64,000 nt of DNA from Theropithecus gelada. Taxonomy: Eukaryota > Chordata > Mammalia > Primates > Cercopithecidae. The notes under the pieces are model-generated. The model saw only the letters and a program-made list of their open reading frames with translations, was not told the origin of the DNA and did no database searches. Numbering within the stretch: the stretch's first letter is position 1; the number at the start of each line of letters is the position of its first letter. This document shows, in pieces, positions 33,707-44,350 of the stretch. Position numbers and translations under genes: made by a program. Location of the stretch: positions 74,708,386 through 74,772,385 of the forward strand of contig NC_037681.1 in assembly GCF_003255815.1 (NCBI RefSeq). Reading direction: 5' to 3'.

Positions 33707-34151
33707 TCAGAGTTTTTAAGAAGTGCTCAGAGAGGTGGAAGACCACGTCTGCTAAAGAGAAAAAAAAATTGAAGACATGGCACAGGCAGACAAGGCCCCC
33801 TATGAAAGAGAAATGAAAACCTATATCCCTCCTAAAGGGACGACAAAAAAGAAGTTCAAGGATCCCAATGCACCCAAGAGGCCTCCTTTGGACTTTTTTC
33901 TGTTCTGTTCGGAGTATCGCCCAAAAATCAAAGGAGAACATCTTGGCCTGTCCATTGGTGATGTTGTGAAGAAACTGGAAGAGATGTGGAATGACACTGC
34001 TGCAGATGACAAGCAGCCTTATGAAAAGAAGACTGTGAAGTTGAAGGAAAAATACGGAAAGGATATTGCTGCATATCGGCTAAAGGAAAGCCTGAGGCAT
34101 CAAAAAAGGGAGTCATCAAGACTGAAAAAAAGCAAGAAAAAGAAGGAAGAG

Positions 34152-34485
34152 GGCCGGGTGCAGTGGCTCACGCCTGTAATCCCAGCACTTTGGGAGTCCG
34201 AGGCAGGAAAATCAGGCCTCCCAAATGAGGTCAGGAGTTTGAGACCAGCCTGGCCAACATGGCAAAACCCCGTCTCTGCTAAAAAAATGCAAAAATCAGC
34301 TGGGCGTGGTCGTGCATTCCTGTAATCCCAGCTATTCAGGAAGATGAGGCAGGAGAATCACTTGAACCCAGCGAGCAGAGGTTGCAGTGAGCCAAGATTG
34401 CACCATTGCACTCTAGCCTGGGTGACAGAGAAAGACTCTGTCTCAATAAATAAATAAATAAATAAATAAACAAACAAATAAATAA
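34152..34485 (+). mobile_element. Alu inside HMGB1 acidic-tail region
   Basis: Sense Alu with a long (AAAT)n tail at 34444-34490. The duplicated target is an AAGAAGGAAGAG-like sequence on both sides. It carries an extra 15-base block near 34212-34230. Confidence 0.94.
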
Positions 34486-35054
34486 AAATAAAGAGGGAAG
34501 AGGAAGAAGATGAAGAGGATAAGGATGAGGATAAAGATGAAGATGATGCTGCTGAATAAGTTGGTTTTAGTGCAGTATTTTTTCTTGTCTAAGTATTTAA
34601 CCCCCTTGTACCCAATTCATTCCTTTCAAAGAAAAAAAATTGAAATGTAAGGCTGTGTAAGATTTATTTTTAAACTGTACAGTGTCTTTTTTTGTGTCGT
34701 AAACACACCACTGAACATGTCTTTAGATAATCCTGTCGTCGTATTTTCAGTAGCCACTATTGAAAATGTGGCTGAAACTGTACCTTGCCTGGTACAGTAT
34801 GGGGACTGTAAATTGGCATGGAAATTTAAAGCAGGTTCTCCCAGGTGCAAATTAGTTATATATGGGGATGGTAGTTTTTCATCTTCAGTTGTCTCTGATG
34901 CAGCTTATAAGAAACAACTGCTCTGTTAACTGAATATTACTCTGTAATTGCAAAAAAAAGTCGCAGCTGTTGACATTCTGAATGCTTTTAAGTAGATACA
35001 ATTTTAAAAATGAGTATTGTCGTCCTTAAAAAAAAAAGAGCTGTGCAATACTCT

Positions 35055-36260
35055 ATCTGCCACCAGAGGACTCTTCTTTGACATCTGTGCCACCTTCAAG
35101 AAAGGCAATATATTTCTAAGATTTCCAGCTGAAAATGGCTGGAAGGGCTCTGTTAGAAAAATCAGTCATTGGGAAGTTGATGGAAGCAGGTGGTCCATGA
35201 GGACAAGATACACTCTAGGGAAAAGGAGAGAGAGCAACTAACTGGGGAGGTCTGATTGTATGGAGTGCTTTCCCCAGAGGGAGAATGTGCCAGTTATCAA
35301 TTTATTGCCTCTCAGCTCCCTTCACTGACTCATCTATTAAAATAGATCTTGGCCCTTTAGTTTTCCTTTTACTATAACCGGCACAATGTTTCATCAGTAG
35401 AGGGTGCTGGAGAGAGGCATTGAAGAAAAAAGATGTCTTCCTCCCTGGTCCTGATGGCTTGTTGGTCAGACCCGTGAAGAGCATGTTGTTTTCTTCACTG
35501 CTGGCTCAGTATAAGTGCCTACAGGGCATTGCTTTTGCTGTATGCCTTCTTCAGCTCTTTTCTTGACTGGAAGAGTGTGGTTAGGAGACCCAGACAGCAT
35601 GGCTTTCATCCTGTCCTATATTGCTGCTTTGCATAGGCATGCTGGGGTCCCCCATAGGGCTGGCTGTCTAGTGAACTGGATACCCAGCCTTTGTCCACTG
35701 GCTCAGGCTGCTCTGGTCCAAGTCATATGCAGGGGTGCGCTTGATTGCTGCGGATGGCCTCCCCAGCTCTCAGTCCCACCAGCACCCACAGTGGCAGCCC
35801 AACTCACTCTGCACACCCACCCATCAAATTCAGCTCGCCTGGGCCCTAGATATCCTCACACAGACACTGCGTGTTCCAGGCCTCACACCTACAGCGGCTC
35901 CCTGACCCTCTCTGTACCAGTCCCCCCCATACACCCAGCATGCCCACCAGCTCTGACTTACCTGCCCCAAAGGGTTACTTCTTTCCTGGTAACTCTTAGC
36001 CATCTCTGGGTTGTGCAACTTAGGAACTCCTCTGCCACCAAGTAGATTGTGACCACACCTTCTTCAATGAGCTCTGATCCCTTCCTCCAAGTTTGTCCTT
36101 TTGTTGGAACTTTCCCTCGGTCCTACAGCAGTGTTTAGAGCTTTCATTCTATCTTTAGAGTCACTCTCCTATCATTCTTTACTCAATAATTCTTTATATT
36201 AAACATCACTGTTTAAATTACTGTGTGGTTTTTGCTCTTGATTAGACCCTAACTAATTAA
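35055..36260. other. Unclassified, less AT-rich DNA with a 176-codon open frame
   Basis: No named repeat was recognised with confidence. The end (36180-36260, TTATATTAAACATCACTG and then TTAGACCCTAACTAATTA) resembles the 3' end of an old retroelement. Plus-strand 35515-36045 is open for 176 codons, Pro/Leu/Ser-rich, with no recognisable domain, signal or Kozak context. I judge it to be chance. Confidence 0.4.
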
Positions 36261-37199
36261 AGTTTACTCTCACTGGGAGAGGGCAACAGGTGTTCTGGTT
36301 TTTCATTAAATCTCATTTCAAAAAAGAGAAGAGAGCAATTTCCTGTCAAGAAACTGGATGTTGATATTGGCACAGACTCTCTGGGTAGAGGATGGAATTG
36401 GCATAAAAACCCTAACCAGTAACGCAGGCCCTAGGCCCCAGATCCTGGCTTATATTCAAGTATAGTTTCGAGATAGGGATTTTCCTGTACAATGAAAGAA
36501 CAGCTTCTGAGTGCCTATCATAACCCAGAGCTGGTAAGGGTTTAAGATGTTTGCTAGACTTCTGCCTACAATAGAATAAGATAAGTTATTCTGGGAACAT
36601 TATTACTTACAGTGAGAAGTACAATTCACCTTCTTTTCATTGAGGTGGCACTTAAAAATAGCGTAAGAGACAGATAGTTTCTAGATTAGGTATAATGTGC
36701 TAATAATGTAAAAAAGGTTCTTCTTTTGCTTCTTTCTTATTCTTGCCAACGATGCATTTCTAAGTTTCTCTTTTAAAGAAGATTTCCTGGGTCTGAAAAG
36801 GAAGTTCGAAGTCCTTGTGATATTCTGCTGACAGACTGATCTTGTTTTGATTTTCTCGAATATTCTGTTTCTCCTTTTCTGCAAACAATGGGTCATTTTT
36901 GTCTCTCGATTTTACTTGGCTGTGGTTTGAAGTCTTCTTAACGTAACAGTACTGTGTGTTAACCATGCTGTAATTAAAGAGTGAAGCTGAGGTTCTCCAA
37001 TGTTCCTTAAAGATTTCCTTGGTTAACTCTACCACATCTATACATCTCTGATAATGATATCTGCAGTCTTGTTCATAAAATAAGACGCATTACCAAGGTG
37101 AGATGATTGGCCACAATCACATATCTAAAGAAGGAAGGAACAGGTAACTCCTCTGAATACAAGAGACTTCTTTCTAAAGGATTTGACTATCTCCCATTG
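36261..37199. other. Unclassified DNA with a minus-strand open segment
   Basis: No repeat was recognised. On the minus strand, 37072-36760 is open for about 104 codons and ends in TAG, and a second minus frame (36896-36681) overlaps its end. The peptide includes VVELTKEIFKEHW and DPLFAEKEKQNIREN and is Lys/Glu/Asn-rich. I recognise no family. It could be a terminal exon, an old pseudogene or chance. Confidence 0.35.
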
Positions 37200-37345
37200 T
37201 TTTCCCATGTTTGTCCTCATAGTAATCTAATGAGGTAGATACTACTTTAGAGATAAGAAAGCCAGGCTAAATAAATTAGGGAGATTTGTCCAAGAAGTTT
37301 CAGTAGTAGTGTGCAGACTAGAAGTTGTATTTTAATTCTCTGGCT
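37200..37345 (-). mobile_element. MIR, worn
   Basis: CATAGTAATCTAATGAGGTA followed by GAGATAAGAAAGCCAGGCTA is antisense MIR core at low identity. Confidence 0.6.
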
Positions 37346-37425
37346 TTATGTAAATATTTACTTACTAACTTTTCCTCATATGAAAAAGAGCTGGCTATGC
37401 AACAATTGGTTTTTCTTTTTCTTTT

Positions 37426-37710
37426 TCTTTTTCTTTTTTTTTTAGACAGTCTCACTCTGTCAACCATGCTAGGGTGCAGTGGAATGATCTCACCTCACTG
37501 CAACATCCACCTCCTCGGTTCAAGCAATTATCCTGCCTCAGCCTCCCAGGTAGCTGGGACTATAGGTACGCATCACCATGCCCAGCTAATTTTTGCATTT
37601 TTAGTAGAGATGGGGTTTCACCATGTTGGCCAAGGTGGTCTAGAACTCCTGACGACAAGAGCTCCACCCACCTTGGCCTCCCAAAGTGCTGGGATTACAG
37701 GCGCCCAGCC
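37426..37710 (-). mobile_element. Alu
   Basis: Antisense Alu with a (CTTTTT)n tail. TGGTTTTTCT occurs at 37416 and 37711 as target duplication. The head is shortened to GCGCCCAGCC. Confidence 0.94.
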
Positions 37711-37804
37711 TGGTTTTTCTTAAATGAGATAATTTCTTCCTCTTTTCCTAAATCATCTGTCAGGAATAATAAAATTAAGTATTATTTATAATAATTCCAT
37801 TACT

Positions 37805-37960
37805 CACAGTAATAATTGTGATAATAATGTGAACAATTTGTATTTATATAGCATTCTATTATTCACAAAGCATTTTAACATATATTGTCCAATTTCATTC
37901 CTACAAAAATCCTTGTAAGGTAAATAGAAAAAGTATTATTTTTTCTATTATATTTAGGAC
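37805..37960 (-). mobile_element. MIR-like fragment
   Basis: ATTTATATAGCATTCTATTA, AAAGCATTTTAACATATATT and TCCTTGTAAGGTA resemble the MIR/MIR3 3' portion antisense. Confidence 0.5.
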
Positions 37961-38229
37961 GTGATGGTGGAGATTGAATTTGATCCTAAATTCAACTCTA
38001 AAACCTGTTCTATGACACCCTCCATACACTACATAATAGCCGAAGACATATTAAGTCTATCTGCTGTTCAACAAATTACATGCACCCAGACGTCCAGTTT
38101 GGCAGAGAGAACAATGCTTCTAAGTGTTCAGTTATGAATTAAATTCTGAAGTTAGATAAATATTGGACACATATTGAAATTGTGTATTCTATAACATGTA
38201 TTGTGATAAACACAGAGTCTAATAATGTA

Positions 38230-38318
38230 TAGTACTGTCAGATATAGTACCTCCATAGACATACTGTAATATAGTAGTACTGTCAGGTATAGTACCCCCT
38301 TAGACATACTGTAAATAG
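38230..38318. repeat. Two-copy tandem duplication, 45 bp
   Basis: 38230-38274 and 38275-38318 both read TAGTACTGTCAGRTATAGTA, then CYYCMTTAGACATACTGTAA-like sequence, at roughly 90 percent identity. Confidence 0.85.
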
Positions 38319-39205
38319 ATTTCTTCCACTCTACGGAAACTGAAGCTCACAGAAGTTAAATAACTTATTTGTACCAGTCTCCTATGATTTCAAAATGCTG
38401 CTTTTTCTAGATTAATGTAGTTGATTTCAAAAAAGATGTCCATATGAAAAAATTTCTCCAGGGAGCAGAGAAAAAGAGCTGGTTGTCTTCCGCTGGCTTG
38501 AGGAGGATCGGTGAGTGGAACCAGGCACTGGTGGAACTAATCAGGGTGTCATCCAAGCAGGACACCCTAAGTTTGTCTGCTTATCTACTGATTTGATAGG
38601 CAGCAAAGAAGATATCACCATTCATGGCAGGGTGACATGGGCAGTTTCTTACATTTTTTCCTATCGTCAAGGATACGATTCAAATAAAATCATACATTCT
38701 TTCCACAGGTTGTCAACATCCATTGACTGATTTAGGTTTGATCGTATCCATTGGCAAGGGCACATGCTTACTGAGTTTACCAGAAGCACAATAGCCTGTA
38801 CTACTTATATTTCCATTTCTTTTTTAAAGATATTTTTGCTGAGAATGTGCAGTTGAATTCCAGATGGTAAAGTGAGTATCAAATGGAACCTCTTTGTATT
38901 CTTTAAATGAATGATAGCTCTCTGTGTGTTTATAATGATGTGTATTTTCAATAATGACACATTCTGGATTTTCTAAGATAGTTCTGATTTCAAATTATTT
39001 ATTTTTCCCATGGAAAAGCTTATCTTGGTCCAGATTTTTTTATTCAGAAAATAGTAACTATATCACATGTTGTGCCTGTCATCTGTATTTTATTTGCCAT
39101 TTGTCACCTGTAAATAGCATTCTACTATATTATCTGTTGATTCCTATATTAAGAATATAATGAATTTTCTGTAAATCTAAAATCAGAAAAAAAATACTTT
39201 TAAAG
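38319..39205. other. Unclassified DNA
   Basis: A short MIR-like word (ACTGAAGCTCACAGAAGTTA) near 38340. The rest is unrecognised. The plus-strand frame 38515-38730 (71 codons) has no recognisable protein. Confidence 0.4.
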
Positions 39206-39507
39206 GGCCGGACGCGGTGACTTAAGCCCGTAATCCCAGCACTTTGGGAGGCTGAGACGAGCGGATCATGAGGTCAGGAGATCGAGACCATCCTGGCTAA
39301 CATAGTGAAACCCGGTCTCTACTAAAAATACAAAAAAAAATTAGCCGGGCGCGGTGGCGGACGCCTGTAGTCCCAGCTACACGGGAGGCTGAGGCAGGAG
39401 AATGGCGTGAACCTGGGAGGCGGAGCTTGCAGTGAGTGGAGATCGCGCCACTGCACTCCAGCCTGGGCGACGGAGGGAGACTCCGTCTCAAAAAAAAAAA
39501 AAAAAAA
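39206..39507 (+). mobile_element. AluY-like
   Basis: Sense Alu starting GGCCGGACGCGG, with GGCGTGAACCTGGGAGGCGG and an 18-base A-tail. ACTTTTAAA is duplicated at 39196 and 39508. Confidence 0.95.
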
Positions 39508-41246
39508 CTTTTAAAAAGAACTGAAAGGAACTTAATTATTTGTGTAAGACAAACAATTTTTCTTTTATTTATTCATTATATATATTTAATATATCTGATA
39601 TGACAAATAAGTTATCAATATCTTGCTCACACCAGAACATTAATTCCATTTGCAAAGTTATGTGAAAATTATCGCTATTATCCCAATAATTCAGATAAAA
39701 TAGCTTTCTAGTGCATTTTCTTCTTCAATATTTGGGTTGATAGGGAAGGGATATGAATTTTGACTTGAACCATAAACTAGATTGTCTAGATTGACTGATT
39801 TCATGACATAACCATGCAACCTGCCCTTGGGGTTTCTTGGTGATGAAATTTTTCTTACTGTTCTCACATATTTTGTTTCCAGCTATAAATTCATACAATT
39901 ATCAGTGTTTGTTTTTGGCCAAGTCATAATTGTGAGTGAAGAACCATGGAAGGAGAACATTTTTTGCTCATCAACTGCTTTCATAAAATCAACAATTTGC
40001 TTAAGTGAGTCTTCAAAATAAATACTGATTTTAATGAATATCTACCTTTTACAGTTCATCAGAACATTTTGGTATGTAAAATTAGCCTCAGGATGGCAGA
40101 ACTTATGTGTTAGACACATTTTGAGGAAAAAAGTGCCCATGTAAAAGAAACAAATATTGAGTCTATGTTTGATTGATTCAATTCTAAGAGAGTTTTTTAC
40201 AGTCATGTAAGCACTGGCAGACTGTTCTGTCTACCAGAGAAGTATGTTTTATTAGATGCATACTAAATTTGTTTACTCTGGATTAATAGGTTCTGAATTT
40301 ATACACTTCTTTACTGTTTTTTATATATATATGTTGTCAGCAAAAATGTATATAATACTGTTGTTTATAGGATACTGAATATTTGGTAATTTGTAAGGTG
40401 AAATGTGGGAATTACTCAAATGAAGAGTCAAAGCAGAGAAGGCTCTGGATGATGTAATGAGGTCACCATTTGAGAGGGGTTTGAGTGAGAACCAGGCTAA
40501 GGCAGAGCAGAGAAAGAGAGGCTTTTGATTTGGTTATTAAATGCCAAAGAGATGTGGTGTAGTAAATGTAAAGAAGAAATGAACATTTGGAAAACAAATA
40601 TTTTAAATTCATATTTCATGCTTTGGGATATTCACTTTTCACACACAGAAAATAGGAGAAAATGTTTTTCCCTTTGTGAATAATTCTTTGAAAATTCAAA
40701 TATTGGTCCCTGAGGGAGGCAGGGCATATGAAGCAATGATTGATCTCTTCATAAATTTAGTAAATATTGGGTCTTTGAAGATATTTCACATTAAATGGAG
40801 TATTGATGTTAACACATTATACAAGCTAAAATGTGAATAATCTCTGGACTTACTCTCATTGGTTCGTTTTCGGGGGAGGGTTATCAGTTTGTTTAGTACA
40901 AAGCTATACAAAATATTAAATAGTACTACAAAGCTTATATTAAAAAAAAAAAAAAAAAGCAGTACCTTCTCCCTCCCCTGAGCTGTGCTTCCCAGGGGCT
41001 TTTAAATTTTCAGCAGTTTTTCCTGATATAAAATGCCCATCATTGTACAGCTATGTCTTCATTTACAAATTTTAGATATTATCTATTAACTCCTGACACA
41101 CATATATTTCCCTCTCCTATCATTCTAATATAATTCTAACCTCATTTCTAGTTAATTCAATATTGAGTATTTACATTATGATGTCACTGCTGGTCATTGG
41201 TAACCCAAGTATTGCACTTTGACTACTTATCCTTCATTGTACCATC
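39508..41246. other. Long unclassified AT-rich stretch
   Basis: 1.7 kb with no repeat I can name, making it the longest repeat-poor part of the window. An A17 run at about 40943-40958 has no recognisable retrocopy before it. Open frames stay under 65 codons. Confidence 0.45.
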
Positions 41247-41336
41247 TGTAAGAGTTAAAGAGGAAAGAAACACAAAATGCGACTTGGCAGTTAAGACAGG
41301 TTTACTTTAGATAAAATATGAGGGGGGCTTCTGGAC

Positions 41337-41374
<38 letters not shown>

Positions 41375-41850
41375 CGACGACGACAACGATGATGATGACG
41401 ACAATGACGATGATGAGATAAATGTGTATATATATATATTTTTTTGGGTCAGTAGTGGTTTCTCTTACAGACTAGGAGTATATATTGGTTTTAGGGTGAG
41501 GGGGTTTATCATAAGCTTGGAATGTTTCTGTATGAGGGAGAAGTTTTATGGTGGGGTTGGAATGTCTTTGGGAGGAGGGATGTTTATCTTGGGGCAGACA
41601 TCTTTCCACCCGGACAGAGGTTATCTCAAGGCTGGCATCTTCCCCACTGGAGGGGGGTTATCTCATGGCTAGCATGTCTCTGGTCAGGGAGGGGTTTGGA
41701 AACTTTCTGGTTAGAGATGTTATTTGTGGTTTGAGGTCATGCTGGCCTAAGCCATTAGGCTGATGCCTTTTGGATTTAGGCAGTTTTTTATTAAGGTGGA
41801 CTTTAGAATGAGGGGCTTGTCCAAGATGGCGATGTTCCTGTTCTGTCACA
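41247..41850 (-). mobile_element. Solo ERV LTR with internal GAT array
   Basis: Minus-strand reading begins TGTGACAGAACAGGAACATC at 41850 and ends TCTTTAACTCTTACA at 41247. A TATATACTCCTAG box lies near 41480. The (GAT)n array sits in the R/U5 part. No clear target duplication. Class I is likely but the family is not identified. Confidence 0.75.
41335..41416. repeat. (GAT)n / (GAC)n array
   Basis: Twenty-odd trinucleotide units of GAT, GAC and AAC, within the LTR. One frame would encode poly-Asp, but there is no open frame to support it. Confidence 0.95.
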
Positions 41851-41907
41851 ACCTTTTGTTTTCTTTTGAGTTAAGAATTGTCTAGTTTTCCATCTTACCA
41901 TTTTTCT

Positions 41908-42056
41908 TTCTTCTCTTTTCTCTTCCTTCCTTCCTTCCTTCCTTCCTTCCTTCCTTCCTCCCTCCCTCCCTCCCTCCCTCCCTCCCTCCCTCCCTTCCTT
42001 CCTTCCTTCCTTCCTTCCTTCCTTCCTTCCTTCCTTCCTTCCTCTCTCTCTCTCTC
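41908..42056. repeat. (TTCC)n(CCCT)n(TTCC)n(CT)n tract
   Basis: About 150 bp of pure pyrimidine in four blocks. It lies between the Alu body and the left target duplication, so it evolved from the Alu A-tail. Confidence 0.95.
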
Positions 42057-42338
42057 GTCAAAATTTTGCTCTTGTTGCCCAGGCTGGAGTGCAGTGTCTC
42101 AATCTTGGCTCACTGCAACTTCCACCTCCCAGGTTCAAGTGATTCTCCTGCCTCAGCCTCTGGAAGAATTGGGATTACAGGCGCCCACCACCATGCACGG
42201 CTAATTTCTTGTATTTTTAGTAGAGATAGGGTTTCACCATGTTGGCCAGGCTGGACTTGAACTCCTGACCTCAGGTGACCCACCCTCCTTGGCCTCCCAA
42301 AGTGCTGGGATTACAGATGTGAGCCACCATACCCGGCC
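42057..42338 (-). mobile_element. Alu
   Basis: Antisense Alu. The target duplication CATCTTACCATTTTTC (41892) and CATCTTATTATTTTTC (42341) encloses both body and pyrimidine tract. Confidence 0.95.
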
Positions 42339-42639
42339 AGCATCTTATTATTTTTCTATCAATTCAACCAAATGTTTCATTAGATTTTCAGATGCTGACT
42401 AATACTACATTCAGCATTTCAGATAATCTATTCGTGGTCTCTATCTTCCTGCTCCTGTCTGGAGTGGTTGTTGTCTTGATTGTCATCCCAGGACATTCCC
42501 TGTTTTCCATCTTCCATTTTTTTTTGTTTGTTTGTTTTGGTTAGGTCACTCCATTGATAACAATTATGCTGGGACTCACCCTTCAGTAGGGTGAGCAAGA
42601 GCGCATGGATGCCCTGTATGTTTACCTGCACAGTTGTTT

Positions 42640-43960
42640 GTTACTTAAAGATATGAATAGAATTCTAGGATGGAAATAACTTCCCCTCAGAATTGGGAAA
42701 GGATTGCTTCATTGTCTTCTGAACTCAGTTGCTACTGGCAAGTTGGATGCCCATTCTGATTCCACATTCTTTTATTGTGCTTGCCTCCCACCCCTAATCC
42801 TCTAGCAATTCCAAGTTTATTATTAGTTTCCTGAAATTCCATACTGTGACTTGGTGTAAGTCTTTTTTAATTCATTGGGCTGAGCACTTAGTGGGACCTT
42901 CCAATCTGAAATTGTATTCTAAATTGCATTATTTCAGCTCTGGGATATTTTCTTCTTGGATTTATTTGATGATTTCTTCCCATCCGTTTATTCTTCTTTC
43001 TGTTTTTTTTTCCTGAAAATCCTATGAGTCAGATGTTGCACATTCTGGAAAGATTATTTAAGCATCTTATTTTTTTCTCTCATTGTCTATCTTTTTTATC
43101 TTTTGAGTTTACTTTCTAGCTTTTTTTGCTTTTATCTTCTAATCATTTTATTGACTTTTTTTGTTTGTTTCATGGTCATATTTTTTTTTTTTTTTTTTTT
43201 TTTTTNCGCTAAGGAGCAGATGACATAATATGTGTGCAAAAGCAGCTGGTTTTTTTGTTTGTTTGTTTTTTTGAGACGGAGTCTCGCTCTGTTCCCCTGG
43301 CTGGAGTGCAGTGGCGCGATCTCGGCTCACTGCAAGCTCCGCCTCCTGGGTTCCTGCCATTCTCCTGCCTCAGCCTCCCAAGTAGCTGGGACTACAGGCG
43401 CCCGCCACTGCGCCCGGCTAATTTTTTTGTATTTTTAGTAGAGACGGGGTTTCACTGTGGTCTCGAACTCCTGACCTTGTGATCCGCCCGCCTTGGCCTC
43501 CCAAAGTGCTGGGATTACAGGCGTGAGCCACCGCGCCCGGCCATGGTCATATTTTTAATTTCTATAAAATTATTCTTCTTCTGATTATTTCTTTTTTAAA
43601 AATAATCATCTTATTTTATGGATATAATGTTTTTTGATCTCTCCAATGATTCAATTATAATTTTAGTAAAGTTTTGTTTTGTTCCCTATACTGTCTTTGT
43701 TTCTTCTGGGATTTATTGTTGAGGATGCTTTCCTCAAATATCTTATAATCTTTAGTTATCTATTTCTATTTTTAATAACCTAATTTATTAATTTTCTCCA
43801 GAGGTAAGTAGGGTCTACTAATTTATTTGCTCAAATACATTTTACTTTGGTACGATAGAATTTTATCAGATTCTCTAGCCACCCATGTGTAGTCATAAGG
43901 CATGAAATGCTGCTTTTTATGCACAGGATGCTCTCAAATTCTTCTAAGTCCTCAGCCTTT
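42640..43960 (-). pseudogene. Old L1/HAL1 ORF1 relic
   Basis: Antisense words such as AGGATTGCTTCATTGTCTTC, CTTGGTGTAAGTCTTTTTTA, GAGCACTTAGTGGGACC and TTTATTGTGCTTG follow the order of L1M/HAL1 ORF1: the RNA-recognition part, then coiled coil. The frame is broken. An Alu interrupts it at 43185-43541. The assignment is by remembered consensus, and the upstream limit beyond 43600 is approximate. Confidence 0.6.
43185..43541 (-). mobile_element. AluY-like with 43-bp 3' flank (possible transduction)
   Basis: CATGGTCATATTTT is duplicated at about 43171 and 43542. From the left inside it run T-run (to 43205), one N, 43 bp of non-Alu DNA (43207-43249), a (GTTT)n tail, then a little-diverged antisense Alu. 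The 43 bp therefore came in with the Alu, unless the N hides a misassembly. Confidence 0.85.
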
Positions 43961-44202
43961 TTGAATGCCTGCAGGGTAAAGTGCTTGGCTGCTTCTTGGG
44001 ATCCACTGCTTTGAAAACAGTGTTTAGCTTCTTTTGCTTAGTAATGTTATTTACCATTCTTTCATTTGTATCCTAGCTTTCAAATATTTGATTTTTTTGT
44101 CTGCTGATATTCATTTCCTACCTGCTCTTATGGTTTATACCATTTTTAGATGAAATTTCAGAAAAAAAGAGAAGACAAACACATTGAATTTATCTGCCAT
44201 AT

Positions 44203-44350
44203 ATATTTTAATGAATTAATTATTTTTTCACAGAGATGTGGTCTCCCTATATTACCCAGGCTTGGTCTTGAACTTGTGGGCTCAAGAGATCCTCATACCT
44301 TAGCCTCCCAAAGTACTGAAATTACAGGCATGAGCCACCGTGTCTGGCCA
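44203..44350 (-). mobile_element. Partial Alu
   Basis: Antisense left arm with target duplication ATCTGCCATAT (44192 and 44351), so it was truncated when it inserted. Confidence 0.9.

Larger units (their letters stand above)
33166..35054 (+). pseudogene. HMGB1P: HMGB1 processed pseudogene with two Alu insertions
   Basis: An intronless copy of the HMGB1 mRNA, which encodes a chromatin protein with two HMG boxes and an acidic tail. The 5'UTR occupies 33187-33291. The start codon at 33292 opens MGKGDPKKARGKMSSYAFF. A Lys codon has become TAG at codon 28. Box A is then cut by an Alu (33418-33706). From 33777, the linker and box B stay open, including the words FKDPNAPKRPP and FCSEYRPKIKGEH. The acidic tail is cut by a second Alu (34152-34485) and ends at TAA 34557. 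A near-complete short 3'UTR runs to about 35027, followed by a 10-base A-tail. The likely target duplication is AAAGAATTGTGCAATGGCTC (33166) and AAAGAGCTGTGCAATACTCT (35035), in a TT/AAAG setting as expected for L1 endonuclease. Several single-base deletions disturb box A. Confidence 0.96.

Noticed and set aside
34717..34929. 70-codon plus-strand frame
   Set aside because: It is the HMGB1 3'UTR read by chance.
40943..40958. A-run as the tail of a retrocopy
   Set aside because: The preceding sequence matches no mRNA or retroelement I recognise, and no target duplication is visible.
41335..41416. Poly-Asp coding array
   Set aside because: The GAT/GAC units are a microsatellite in an LTR with no supporting frame.
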